Below, piece by piece: positions 43,990 through 52,541 of a stretch of DNA of 64,000 bases. The stretch spans positions 1 to 64,000 of the forward strand of contig NZ_JAGJRS010000009.1 of the NCBI RefSeq assembly GCF_017837635.1, written 5' to 3'. Position numbers and translations under genes: made by a program. The stretch's first letter is position 1. Each line of letters starts with the position of its first letter. Below the pieces are notes generated by a model. That model saw only the letters and a list, made by a program, of their open reading frames with translations. It did no database searches and was not told where the DNA came from. The stretch comes from Frateuria flava (lineage in GTDB: Bacteria > Pseudomonadota > Gammaproteobacteria > Xanthomonadales > Rhodanobacteraceae).

Positions 43990-45309
43990 ATGTTTGGCTA
44001 TTACTTCGACCTGGCGATGCGCAGCCTCAAGCGCAACAAGGTTCTCACTGGGCTGATGGTGCTGGCGATCGCTGTCGGTATCGGCGCCAGCATGACCACG
44101 CTGACGGTGATGTACCTGCTCTCGGGCGATCCGTTGCCCGGCAAGAGCGCCCGGATCTACTACCCGCAGCTGGATCCGGAAACCGGCGCCGACGTGCGCA
44201 AGAACCCCGCGGATCTCCTGGACTACATCTCCGCGCACGACCTCTGGCAGTCGGGCAAGGCCGACCGACAGACGATGGTCGTGTTCGGTTCGATCAAGTT
44301 GCAGCCGGGCCTCGCCGGGCAATCCCCGTTCATGGCCGACACGCTGGCCACGACCTCGGACTTCTTCCCGATGTTCGACGTGCCGTTCCGTTACGGCGGC
44401 GCGTGGAATGCCGCCGACGAGGCGCGCGGGGTGCGTCAGGTGGTGATCTCCGACGTGCTCAACCAGCGGCTGTTCGGCGGCGCCAACAGCGTGGGTCGTA
44501 CGATCGTGCTCAACGGTACCGGCGTACAGGTGGTCGGCGTGCTCGACCATTGGCGGCCGCGGCCGCTGTTCTACATGCTGGTGGGTGCGCGCTATTCGGG
44601 CGGCGACACCGGCGGCTATTACGTGCGGCCGCAGGACGTGTTCCTGCCGATGCCGACCGCGCTGGACATCAACGCGGGCAACTTCGGCTGGTTCAGTTGC
44701 TGGGGCAAGCCCGACCGCATGGACCTGCGCAACGCGCCGTGCGAATCGGTGGGCCTGTGGGTGCAGTTGGACACCGCCGCCAAGGCCGCCGCCTATCGCC
44801 GCTATCTGGATGCCTACGATGCGCAGCAGCGCGCCCTCGGCCGTCTCAGCCATCCGGCCAACACGCGGATGATGTCGTTGCACGAGTGGATGGCCTACCA
44901 GAACGCGGTGCCCAGCGACGTCAAGCTGCAGACCTGGCTGGCGTTCGGTTTCCTTTTGGTGTGCCTGTTCAACACGGTCGGCCTGTTGCTGGCCAAGTTC
45001 CTGCGTCGCAGCGGCGAGATCGGTGTGCGCCGGGCGTTGGGTGCCACGCGTGGCGCGATCTTCGCCCAATGCCTGGCCGAGGCGGGTGTGATCGGCCTGC
45101 TCGGCGGCGTGGGTGGATTGCTGCTGACCTTGCTGGGGCTGTGGCTGGTACGCCAGCAGCCGGTGGCGTACGCCGACGTGGTGGCGCTGAACGTGCCGAT
45201 GCTGCTGCTCACGATCCTGCTCGCGGTCGCCGCGTCGCTGCTGGCCGGCGCGTTCCCGGCCCTGCGCGCCAGCCGCGTGCCGCCGGCGCTGCAACTGAAG
45301 ACGCTTTAG
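43990..45309 (+). CDS. MacB/FtsX-like permease A4
   Basis: 439 aa, A-type second lineage: MFGYYFDLAMRSLKRNKVLT, SGDPLPGKSARIYYPQLDP, coupling stretch [21 protein letters not shown]237 and C251 (WFSC... NAPC) preserve the predicted disulfide at slightly shifted positions. The C-terminus is LQLKTL instead of LKSN. Start ATG 43990 directly abuts the repeat-containing gap; TGATG at the end of it gives no clear ribosome site. Confidence 0.92.
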   Translation: MFGYYFDLAMRSLKRNKVLTGLMVLAIAVGIGASMTTLTVMYLLSGDPLPGKSARIYYPQLDPETGADVRKNPADLLDYISAHDLWQSGKADRQTMVVFGSIKLQPGLAGQSPFMADTLATTSDFFPMFDVPFRYGGAWNAADEARGVRQVVISDVLNQRLFGGANSVGRTIVLNGTGVQVVGVLDHWRPRPLFYMLVGARYSGGDTGGYYVRPQDVFLPMPTALDINAGNFGWFSCWGKPDRMDLRNAPCESVGLWVQLDTAAKAAAYRRYLDAYDAQQRALGRLSHPANTRMMSLHEWMAYQNAVPSDVKLQTWLAFGFLLVCLFNTVGLLLAKFLRRSGEIGVRRALGATRGAIFAQCLAEAGVIGLLGGVGGLLLTLLGLWLVRQQPVAYADVVALNVPMLLLTILLAVAASLLAGAFPALRASRVPPALQLKTL

Positions 45310-45368
45310 CCGCGCCGTCCGCGCGAGAGCACGGAACGCACAAACCTCAGAGATCCGGGATCCCACAC

Positions 45369-46574
45369 ATGCAAATCCGACCCATCCTCGCCGCCTTGCG
45401 CCGCCATCGCGTGGCTGCGTTCCTGATCGGCATGGAGATCGCCCTGGCCTGCGCGATCCTCTGCAACGCGCTGTTTCTGATCTCCGCCCGCATCGACACC
45501 ATGCAGGTGAGCAGCGGCGTCGATGAAGACCGGCTGGTGGTGGTTTCGCTCGACGGCGTCGACGACAACGCCGCTGCCGACCTCGCCGCGCGGCTGCGTT
45601 CGGGACTGGCGGGGATCGCCGGCGTGCAGTCGGTGGCGGTCACCAATGCGGTGCCGTTCGGGCAGCAGGCGGGCGAAGCCGGCTTCCGCCTGCGCGCGGA
45701 CGACCCGCACTACGACAACCAGGGGCACTTCTACGTGGGCGGCCCGGCGCTGCCCTCGACGCTGGGCCTGCAGCTTGCGGAAGGCCGCTGGTTCACGCCG
45801 GACGAGTTCGGTCCGATCAGCGAGTTCCTGCCCAGGTCGCCTTCGATCATGCTCGACAGCGAATACGCCAGGACGCTGTGGCCGGGCGAGAGCCCGCTGG
45901 GCAAGACCGTCTACGCGATCGACAAGGCCTTCCGCGTGGTGGGCACCTACCGCTCGCTGCTGCGGCCCAATCCCAACCCCGGCCACACGCACAACACCCT
46001 GTTGCTCGCCGGCATCCCCGGCAAGGGCCTGGCCAGCGTCTACGTACTGCGCACCGCGCCGGGCAAGGCCGACCAGGTGTTGCAGGCGGCGCGCGCACTG
46101 GTGGCGCGGGTCGCGCCTGCCGTGGTGGTGAACCAGGACTACACCGACACCATCAGCGGTTTGCGCCGGTCCTACTTCGCTGCCGACCGCGCCATGGCCG
46201 GCATGCTGGTCGGCGTGATCGCGGCGCTGCTCCTGGTCACCGCGCTGGGCATCGTGGGGCTGGCCAGTTTCTGGGTCCAGCAACGGCGCAAGCAGATCGG
46301 CGTGCGCCGCGCGCTGGGCGCCACCCGCGGCGACATCCTGCGCTACTTCCAGACCGAGAATTTCCTGATCGTCAGCTTCGGCATCGCGCTGGGCATGGTG
46401 CTGGCTTTCGGGCTCAACCTGGTGTTGATGAGCCGCTACGAACTGCCGCGTCTGCCGCTGTTCTACCTGCCAGCCGGCGCACTGCTGCTGTGGGTACTGG
46501 GCCAGCTGGCGGTGCTGGCGCCGGCCCTGCGCGCCGCGGCGGTGCCGCCGGTGGTGGCCACGCGCTCGGTTTGA
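45369..46574 (+). CDS. MacB/FtsX-like permease B4
   Basis: 401 aa, partner of A4 but separated by 59 nt, the largest gap within a pair. Helix 1 MEIALACAILCNALFLISAR, pre-helix-2 FAADRAMAGMLVG, coupling [20 protein letters not shown], and YFQTENFLIVSFGIALGMVL as in B3. Its periplasmic region is the shortest of the B-types (GQQAGEAGFRLRADDPHYDN), so this is the part most likely to differ in partner or substrate contact. Confidence 0.92.
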   Translation: MQIRPILAALRRHRVAAFLIGMEIALACAILCNALFLISARIDTMQVSSGVDEDRLVVVSLDGVDDNAAADLAARLRSGLAGIAGVQSVAVTNAVPFGQQAGEAGFRLRADDPHYDNQGHFYVGGPALPSTLGLQLAEGRWFTPDEFGPISEFLPRSPSIMLDSEYARTLWPGESPLGKTVYAIDKAFRVVGTYRSLLRPNPNPGHTHNTLLLAGIPGKGLASVYVLRTAPGKADQVLQAARALVARVAPAVVVNQDYTDTISGLRRSYFAADRAMAGMLVGVIAALLLVTALGIVGLASFWVQQRRKQIGVRRALGATRGDILRYFQTENFLIVSFGIALGMVLAFGLNLVLMSRYELPRLPLFYLPAGALLLWVLGQLAVLAPALRAAAVPPVVATRSV

Positions 46575-46611
46575 GTTCGCCGCAACGTTCGATTCGCCAG
46601 GAGCACACGGA

Positions 46612-47916
46612 ATGTTCGCCTACTACCTCGACCTCGCCCTGCGCAGCCTCCGGCGCAGCCCTGTGCTCACCGGCATGATGGTGCTGGCGATCGGGTTGGG
46701 CATCGGTGCCAGCATGACCATGCTGACGGTGTTGCACGTCATGACGCGCGATCCGTTGCCGGAGCTGAGTGCGCAGCTCTACTACCCGCACCTGGACCCG
46801 TTGCCGGCGAACTACCCCGCTCGCAGCGAGTGGGGCGATCCGAGCGACAACTTCACCTGGCCGGACGCGATGGCGCTGCTCGAGGCCCATCGCGCGGACC
46901 AGCAGGCCGCGATGGCTGGGGGCAGGGTGCTGGCGTGGCCGGTGCAGGCCGGCCGCATGCCGTTCCGGATCGGTGGCCGCTACGCCACCGCCGGCTTCTT
47001 CGACCTGTTCGGACTGCGCTTCGAGCAGGGCCGGGGATGGACCGCGGCGGACGATGAGGCGCGTGCGCGGCTGGTGGTGCTCAGCCACGCGCTGGCCATG
47101 CAGCTGTTCGGGCGGACAGACGTGGTGGGACGTACGGTGCGGCTGGGCGACGCGCGGTTCCAGGTGGGCGGGGTCACCGCCGACTGGGCGCCGCAGCCGC
47201 AGTTCTATGCCGACGCCTCCGGCCGAGGCAATTACGGCGAATCGGACCGCTTCTTCCTGCCGCTGGCCACGGCGCTGGACCTGGACCTGAGCGTGAGCGG
47301 CAACCAGGCGAGCTGGAAGGAGGGCGGCAAGACCAGCGGCAACTACACCTGGCTGCAGGTGTGGGTGCGGCTGAAGAATGCCGCGCAGGCGCGCGCCTAT
47401 CGCCAGTTCCTGATCGACTATTCCGCCAGCCAGCAAAAGCTGGGGCGGTTCGAGCGCCCGCCGGCAAACGCCGCGCTGTATCCGATGATGGACTGGCTTG
47501 CGCACCAGAAGCTGGTGCCCAACGACCTACGCCTGCAGTTGTGGCTGGCGCTGGGCTTCCTGGTCGTGTGCCTGGTCAACATCGTGGCCTTGTTGCTGGC
47601 CAAGTTCCTGCGGCGCAGCGGCGAGGTCAGCGTGCGCCGCGCGCTGGGGGCGAGGCGGCGCGACATCTTCCTGCAGTTCGGCGTCGAGTCGGCACTGGTG
47701 GGCAGCCTCGGCGGACTGCTGGGCGTGGCGATCGCGCAGGCTGGGCTGTGGAGCGTCCGCCAGCGTCCGGACAGCTACGCACACGTCGCCCGCATGGATC
47801 TTTCCATGCTGGCGCTGACCGTGCTGCTGGCAATCGCCGGCAGCCTGCTGGCCGGGATGCTGCCGGCCTGGCGCGCCAGCCGCGTCGCGCCTGCCCTGCA
47901 ACTGAAGGCCCAGTGA
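46612..47916 (+). CDS. MacB/FtsX-like permease A5
   Basis: 434 aa, A-type second lineage (MFAYYLDLALRSLRRSPVLT; DPLPELSAQLYYPHLDP; coupling KFLRRSGEVSVRRALGARRR). Unlike A1-A4 it has no cysteine pair in the periplasmic domain: the region reads SGNQASWKEGGKTSGNYTWL. Its partner B5 has gained two cysteines instead. It ends ALQLKAQ. The most diverged A paralogue. Confidence 0.92.
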   Translation: MFAYYLDLALRSLRRSPVLTGMMVLAIGLGIGASMTMLTVLHVMTRDPLPELSAQLYYPHLDPLPANYPARSEWGDPSDNFTWPDAMALLEAHRADQQAAMAGGRVLAWPVQAGRMPFRIGGRYATAGFFDLFGLRFEQGRGWTAADDEARARLVVLSHALAMQLFGRTDVVGRTVRLGDARFQVGGVTADWAPQPQFYADASGRGNYGESDRFFLPLATALDLDLSVSGNQASWKEGGKTSGNYTWLQVWVRLKNAAQARAYRQFLIDYSASQQKLGRFERPPANAALYPMMDWLAHQKLVPNDLRLQLWLALGFLVVCLVNIVALLLAKFLRRSGEVSVRRALGARRRDIFLQFGVESALVGSLGGLLGVAIAQAGLWSVRQRPDSYAHVARMDLSMLALTVLLAIAGSLLAGMLPAWRASRVAPALQLKAQ

Positions 47917-47926
47917 GGAACACGCC

Positions 47927-49156
47927 ATGGCTTTGCGCCCGATCCTTTCCAGCCTTCGCCACCACAAGCTCACCGCCGGCCTGTTGGTCCTGCAGGTCGC
48001 CCTGACGCTGGCGATCGTCGCCAATGCGGCCTTCATGGTGGCCCAGCGCCTGCAGCGCATCCACACGCCCAGCGGGCTGGCCGAGCAGCAGCTCTCGCTG
48101 ATCCGGGTGGAAGGCACCGCCAAGGACGAAAATCACGAGGCACGCCACGCGGCCGACCTCGATACGCTGCGCCGGATTCCCGGAGTGCAGGCGGCCGTCG
48201 CGGTGGGCTGGGCGCTGCCCTTCAGCAGCAGCGTGAACAGCTACGGCGTCTGCCCCAACGAGGAGGCGCTCAAGCGCGCGATGGCCGCGAGCAGCCTGGA
48301 CCACAGCGGTTGCCTGTCGATCGACACCTACAGCGGTAGCCAGGGTTTTCTCCAGGCGCTGGGTCTGCGGGTGATCGCGGGCCGCGATTTCACCCCCGAC
48401 GAGTACGTCACCGGCGACGTGCCCGCGATCATGCTCACGCGCGCGGCCGCAAGAAAATTCTTCGGCGACAAGGACCCGCTTGGCCAGGTGGTCTTCGCCG
48501 GCAAGCACAGCAGTCGCGTGGTCGGCATCGTCAGCGATGTCGTGCGGCCCATGTTGCGCGGCGACGGCAGCGATGGCGAGGTCATGCTCTGGCCGCAACT
48601 GCCCGACGACAACGAAACCACCTATCTGCTGCGCAGCGCGCCCGCCGATCGCGACCGGGTGCTTGCCGCTGCCGCCACGGCGCTGCAGGCGCTCGACCCG
48701 GACCGCCTGATTCCCGAGGCGGGCCGGCGGACTTACACGCAGATGCGCGAGGACTACTTCCAGCGCGACACCACCATGATCGGTCTGCTGTTGTCCGCGG
48801 GGCTCGGGCTATTGTTCGTGACCGCGCTCGGCGTGGCGGGCCTGGCCAACTTCTGGGTGCAGCAGCGCACCCGCACCATCGGTATCCGCCGCGCGATCGG
48901 CGCCACCCGGACCGACATCCTGCGCTACTTCCAGGCGGAGAATTTCCTGATCGTGGGCGGTGGCGTGGTGCTGGGCATGGTCCTGGCGCTGATCCTGAAC
49001 CTGTTGCTGATGAGCCGCTACGAACTGCCGCGCCTGCCAGTGTGGTACCTGCCGACCGGCGCGCTGGCGTTGTGGGCGCTGGGCCAGCTCTCGGTACTGG
49101 CACCGGCGCTACGCGCCTCGCGGGTGCCGCCGGTGGTGGCGACGCGGTCGGTGTGA
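47927..49156 (+). CDS. MacB/FtsX-like permease B5
   Basis: 409 aa, partner of A5 (10-nt gap). Helix 1 has IVANAAFMVAQ (the CNA motif of B1-B4 is ANA here). The periplasmic segment carries C109 and C129 (SYGVCPNEE... DHSGCLSID), absent from other B paralogues. Pre-helix-2 region FQRDTTMIGLLLS is also divergent, while coupling QQRTRTIGIRRAIGATRTDI and C-terminal RVPPVVATRSV are kept. Last permease before the regulator genes. Confidence 0.92.
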   Translation: MALRPILSSLRHHKLTAGLLVLQVALTLAIVANAAFMVAQRLQRIHTPSGLAEQQLSLIRVEGTAKDENHEARHAADLDTLRRIPGVQAAVAVGWALPFSSSVNSYGVCPNEEALKRAMAASSLDHSGCLSIDTYSGSQGFLQALGLRVIAGRDFTPDEYVTGDVPAIMLTRAAARKFFGDKDPLGQVVFAGKHSSRVVGIVSDVVRPMLRGDGSDGEVMLWPQLPDDNETTYLLRSAPADRDRVLAAAATALQALDPDRLIPEAGRRTYTQMREDYFQRDTTMIGLLLSAGLGLLFVTALGVAGLANFWVQQRTRTIGIRRAIGATRTDILRYFQAENFLIVGGGVVLGMVLALILNLLLMSRYELPRLPVWYLPTGALALWALGQLSVLAPALRASRVPPVVATRSV

Positions 49157-49186
49157 GGGGCGGTGGCTTCCCCTTTGGCGGACCTG

Positions 49187-49202
49187 TGGCAACCTTTTGG
49201 CA
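49187..49202 (+). promoter_or_regulatory. Candidate sigma-54 promoter of the response regulator
   Basis: TGGCAACCTTTTGGCA (49187-49202) keeps the GG-N10-GC spacing and the TGGCA -24 half of a sigma-54 promoter, but the -12 half is TGGC rather than TTGC. It lies 37 nt upstream of the regulator start and would allow autoactivation. No TGTCCG array is visible upstream. Confidence 0.5.
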
Positions 49203-49238
49203 TGGAGATGCATCCATGCCCACATGTGCAGGAAAAAA

Positions 49239-50579
49239 ATGCGTACCGTCCTGATCATTGACGACAACCCCGCCGTCGGCGAGGCGCTGTCGCTGCTGCT
49301 GTCGCTGCACGACATCCGTCCGCTGATCGCGCTGACGCCCGAGGACGGCCTGGCGATGCTCGATCGCGAGCTGGTCGATGTGGTGATCCAGGACATGAAC
49401 TTCACCGCCGACACCACCTCGGGCGAAGAGGGCGTGGCGCTGTTCCGTGCGATCCGCCAGCGCCACACCGACCTGCCGGTGATCCTGCTGACCGCCTGGA
49501 CGCACCTGGAAACGGCGGTGGAGCTGGTCAAGGCGGGCGCGGCCGACTACGTGGCCAAGCCGTGGGACGACACCAAGCTGCTGGCCACGGTGGAAAACCT
49601 GCTGGAACTTTCCGAATCCACCCGCGAGGTCAACCGTACCCGCCGCGAGCGGCGCCGGCGCCGCGACGTGCTGCGCCAGACCTATGCGCTGGACTCGCTC
49701 GTGTTTGCCTCCGACGCGATGGCGCAGACGCTGGAACTGGCCTGCCAGGTGGCCCGCTCGCATGTGCCGGTGCTGATCACCGGCCCCAACGGCGCGGGCA
49801 AGGAGCGCATCGCCTGCATCGTGCATGCGAACTCGCCGGTGCGGAATGGGCCGTTCGTGGCGGTCAACTGCGGCGCGTTGCCGGGCGAACTGATCGAGGC
49901 GGAACTGTTCGGCGCGGACGCCGGCGCCTACACCGGCGCGAACAAGGCGCGCGAGGGCCGCTTCGAACTGGCTGACGGCGGCACGCTGTTCCTGGACGAG
50001 ATCGGCAACCTGCCGCTGCCCGGGCAGGTCAAGCTGCTGCGCGTGCTGGAGACCGGGCAGTTCGAGCGGCTGGGGTCGGGCCGCACGCGACAGGTCAAGG
50101 TCCGCGTGTTGTCGGCCACCAACGCCGACCTGAAGGCGATGGTGCGTGCCGGCACGTTTCGCGAGGACCTTTATTACCGCCTGAACGTGATCGAGGTGAA
50201 CCTGCCGCCGCTGGCCGAGCGCACCGACGACATCGTGCCGCTGGCCGAGCATTTCCTCGACGGCCGTGCCGAGCTTGGCGACGCCGCGCGCGAGGCGCTG
50301 GTCAGCTATCCGTGGCCGGGCAACGTGCGCGAGCTGAAGAACGCGATCGAACGCGCCGCGCTGCTGGCAACCGACGGGGTGGTGACGCCGCCATTGCTCA
50401 ACCTGCCGCAGCACACGCCGGCGGTCGCGCGCAATCTGGACGAGCCCAGTCGGGAAGCGGTCGAGACCGCGCTGCACCGCGCCGACGGCGTGGTCAGCCG
50501 GGCCGCGCAATCGCTGGGGCTGTCGCGCCAGGCGCTGTACCGGCGCATGGAGCGTTACGGGCTGGCCACGAATGCCTAG
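49239..50579 (+). CDS. Sigma-54-dependent response regulator (NtrC/AtoC family)
   Basis: 446 aa. Receiver domain (1-120): DD at 8-9, phospho-acceptor D52 in DVVIQDM, conserved T in ILLTAW and K in VAKPWDD. AAA+ domain (about 155-375): Walker A GPNGAGKE, sigma-54 contact loop GAYTGA (usual GAFTGA), Walker [13 protein letters not shown] and R-finger region [14 protein letters not shown]-terminal Fis-type helix-turn-helix ([20 protein letters not shown]). AGGAAAAAA precedes the ATG. With the histidine kinase at 51080 it forms a two-component system; the target is very probably the sigma-54 promoter at 33540. Confidence 0.95.
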   Translation: MRTVLIIDDNPAVGEALSLLLSLHDIRPLIALTPEDGLAMLDRELVDVVIQDMNFTADTTSGEEGVALFRAIRQRHTDLPVILLTAWTHLETAVELVKAGAADYVAKPWDDTKLLATVENLLELSESTREVNRTRRERRRRRDVLRQTYALDSLVFASDAMAQTLELACQVARSHVPVLITGPNGAGKERIACIVHANSPVRNGPFVAVNCGALPGELIEAELFGADAGAYTGANKAREGRFELADGGTLFLDEIGNLPLPGQVKLLRVLETGQFERLGSGRTRQVKVRVLSATNADLKAMVRAGTFREDLYYRLNVIEVNLPPLAERTDDIVPLAEHFLDGRAELGDAAREALVSYPWPGNVRELKNAIERAALLATDGVVTPPLLNLPQHTPAVARNLDEPSREAVETALHRADGVVSRAAQSLGLSRQALYRRMERYGLATNA

Positions 50580-50641
50580 GGTGTGCTTCCGCCCACCGCT
50601 TCGATCGACTTCCGGGCGGTGGGCCTGAAGCCCGGCCGACG
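50577..50641. repeat. Decayed GTAGGGTGGGC palindrome
   Basis: GGGTGTGCTTCCGCCCACC... GGTGGGCCTGAAGCCCGGCC can form a hairpin with several mismatches, directly after the regulator stop. Same family as 18374. Confidence 0.55.
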
Positions 50642-50721
50642 GCGCCTGGGCGTGCATTTTGGCGGTTGCCGGTATCACAGGGGCGAGGGATGATCGACGC
50701 AAAGTCCCCAAGGAGAGAACC

Positions 50722-51057
50722 ATGCGTATCCAGGTCATTGTGCTCGCCTCGCTGCTGGCCGCCGCTGCAGCCCACGCCCAGTCGGCGCCCTCCGCCACCG
50801 GCGCCAGCGACCGCTGGACTGCGCCGGCGCCGGCCTCCACGGTGAGCTACCGCGATGCCAATGCATTGCCCGGAACGGACGCGAAGGCCTCCCCGTTCAA
50901 GTTCAAGGAACGCGGCAATCACGATCCGCGGCTGCCGGGCAACGCGGCGCAGACGCATTCGGGCAAGGCTGGGGTAGGCACCATGGGCAACATGGACGCC
51001 AACGGCCGTCCGTCGGTCAGTTGCCCGCAAACCCCCATGGACCCTGCATGCCACTGA
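50722..51057 (+). CDS. Small exported protein between regulator and kinase
   Basis: 111 aa. Signal peptide (MRIQVIVLASLLAAAAAHAQ, cleavage after AHA near residue 19), then a low-complexity mature part rich in Ala, Pro, Gly and Lys (SPFKFKERGNHDPRLPGN) with two cysteines near the end (VSCPQTPMDPAC). AAGGAGAGAACC precedes the ATG. No known domain. It lies between the response regulator (143 nt) and the histidine kinase (22 nt), so it could be an envelope sensor accessory or merely a co-transcribed neighbour; I cannot decide. Confidence 0.7.
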   Translation: MRIQVIVLASLLAAAAAHAQSAPSATGASDRWTAPAPASTVSYRDANALPGTDAKASPFKFKERGNHDPRLPGNAAQTHSGKAGVGTMGNMDANGRPSVSCPQTPMDPACH

Positions 51058-51079
51058 TCCGCCCGGTCCGGAGCCGCGC

Positions 51080-52456
51080 ATGCAACTCAGATCGCTGCAG
51101 GCCCGGCTGACCGGACTGCTGATGCTGGCGAGCCTCAGTGGCGCGCTGGTCTACGCCGGCCTGACCCAATGGCCATTGCCGCAGGTGCTGGCGTGGCTGC
51201 GCCACGATCCACGGCTGGGCGTTCACCTGCCCACCTGGCCCGGCATCTCCGGCGGCCTGCTCGGCACCTTGCTGGTGCTGCTGCCGCTGGCGTTCTGGCT
51301 GGGCGGGCAGGTGATGGCGCCGATCCGCCGCCTGTTGCGCGCACTCGAGGGTGCGGTGGCGAGTTACCGGGACGGCGACTTCAGCTTCTCCATCGCCGCC
51401 GACCGGCGCGACGAACTGGGTGCGCTGATCCGCATGCACAACGCGCTGGGCCAGACCCTGCGCGAGCAACGCCAGCACCTGGTGCAGCGCGAGCTGCTGC
51501 TCGACACCGTGGTGCAGCACACACCCGTGTCGCTGGTGCTGGCCAACACCCAGGGGCGCATCGCCTACGCCAACATCGCCGCGCGGCACCTGTTCAACGA
51601 AGGACGCAGCCTCAACGGGCTGGACTTCGGCGAGCTGCTGCTCAATGTACCCGAGGCGCTGCGGCGCGCGGTGGAGAGCGGCGAGGATGCCTTGCTCAGC
51701 GTGCCGATGGACGGCACCGACGAAACCTTTCATCTGTCCCAGCGCCTGTTCCGGTTGCAGGGGCGGCCGCACAAGCTCTATTCGCTGCGCCGCATGACGC
51801 GTGAGCTGTCGCGGCAGGAAGTGGCGACGTGGAAGCGGGTGATCCGCGTGATCAGCCACGAGCTCAACAACTCGCTGGCGCCGATTTCCTCGCTGGCGCA
51901 TTCGGGTGCGGAACTGGCCCGGCGCGGCGACCTGGCGCGGCTGCCCGGCGTGTTCGCCACCATCGGCGAGCGCGCGCGCCACCTGCATGGCTTCATCGCC
52001 GGCTACGCCAGCTTCGCCAAGCTGCCCACCCCGCAACCGCAGGCGATCGACTGGCAGGCCTTCCTGGACAGCCTGGCGCTGCATTGCCGTTTCCGGTTGG
52101 CCGGATCGGTGCCGACCGAGCCGGGCTGGTTCGACAAGGCGCAGGTCGAACAGGTATTGATCAACCTGATCAAGAACGCGCACGAGGCCGGAGGTCCGGA
52201 CGACGGCGTCACGCTTTCGCTGGCGCTGATCGGCCACGACTGGCGCATCGAAGTGGCCGACCGCGGCCCCGGCATGAGCGAGACGGTCCTGGCACAGGCG
52301 CTGTTGCCGTTCTACTCGACCAAGCGTTCCGGCACTGGCCTGGGACTGGCGCTGGCGCGCGAGATCACCGAGGCGCACGGCGGGCGCATCACGCTGGCCA
52401 ACCGCGAGGAAGGCGGCCTGCGGGTGAGCCTGCTGCTGCCGGCAAGAAATCCGTAG
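51080..52456 (+). CDS. Membrane-bound sensor histidine kinase (HAMP-PAS)
   Basis: 458 aa. Two membrane helices (about 10-28 and 56-76) enclose a short periplasmic loop of about 28 residues (QWPLPQVLAWLRHDPRLGVH); HAMP (about 78-130), a PAS domain (about 138-230), H-box VISHELNNSLAPISSLA with the phosphorylated histidine near 256, and HATPase with N-box INLIKNAHEAG, DRGPGM and SGTGLGLALARE. Layout resembles NtrY-type kinases. Partner of the regulator at 49239; the small periplasmic loop suggests that the signal comes from the membrane or a partner protein. Confidence 0.94.
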   Translation: MQLRSLQARLTGLLMLASLSGALVYAGLTQWPLPQVLAWLRHDPRLGVHLPTWPGISGGLLGTLLVLLPLAFWLGGQVMAPIRRLLRALEGAVASYRDGDFSFSIAADRRDELGALIRMHNALGQTLREQRQHLVQRELLLDTVVQHTPVSLVLANTQGRIAYANIAARHLFNEGRSLNGLDFGELLLNVPEALRRAVESGEDALLSVPMDGTDETFHLSQRLFRLQGRPHKLYSLRRMTRELSRQEVATWKRVIRVISHELNNSLAPISSLAHSGAELARRGDLARLPGVFATIGERARHLHGFIAGYASFAKLPTPQPQAIDWQAFLDSLALHCRFRLAGSVPTEPGWFDKAQVEQVLINLIKNAHEAGGPDDGVTLSLALIGHDWRIEVADRGPGMSETVLAQALLPFYSTKRSGTGLGLALAREITEAHGGRITLANREEGGLRVSLLLPARNP

Positions 52457-52541
52457 GAGCGCGCCTGTGGCCGCCGGCCCGCGGGCACGCGCCTGCAGGC
52501 ATCCCGCGCCTATACTGGTCGCTCAACCACAGGAGGGGGCC

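Noticed and set aside
35894-49156. Mobile element explanation for the permease array
   Set aside because: No transposase, terminal repeats or target duplication seen; tandem duplication of A-B units is sufficient.
48582-50840. 752-codon minus-strand open frame across permease B5 and the response regulator
   Set aside because: Antisense to two clear genes; low-complexity composition.
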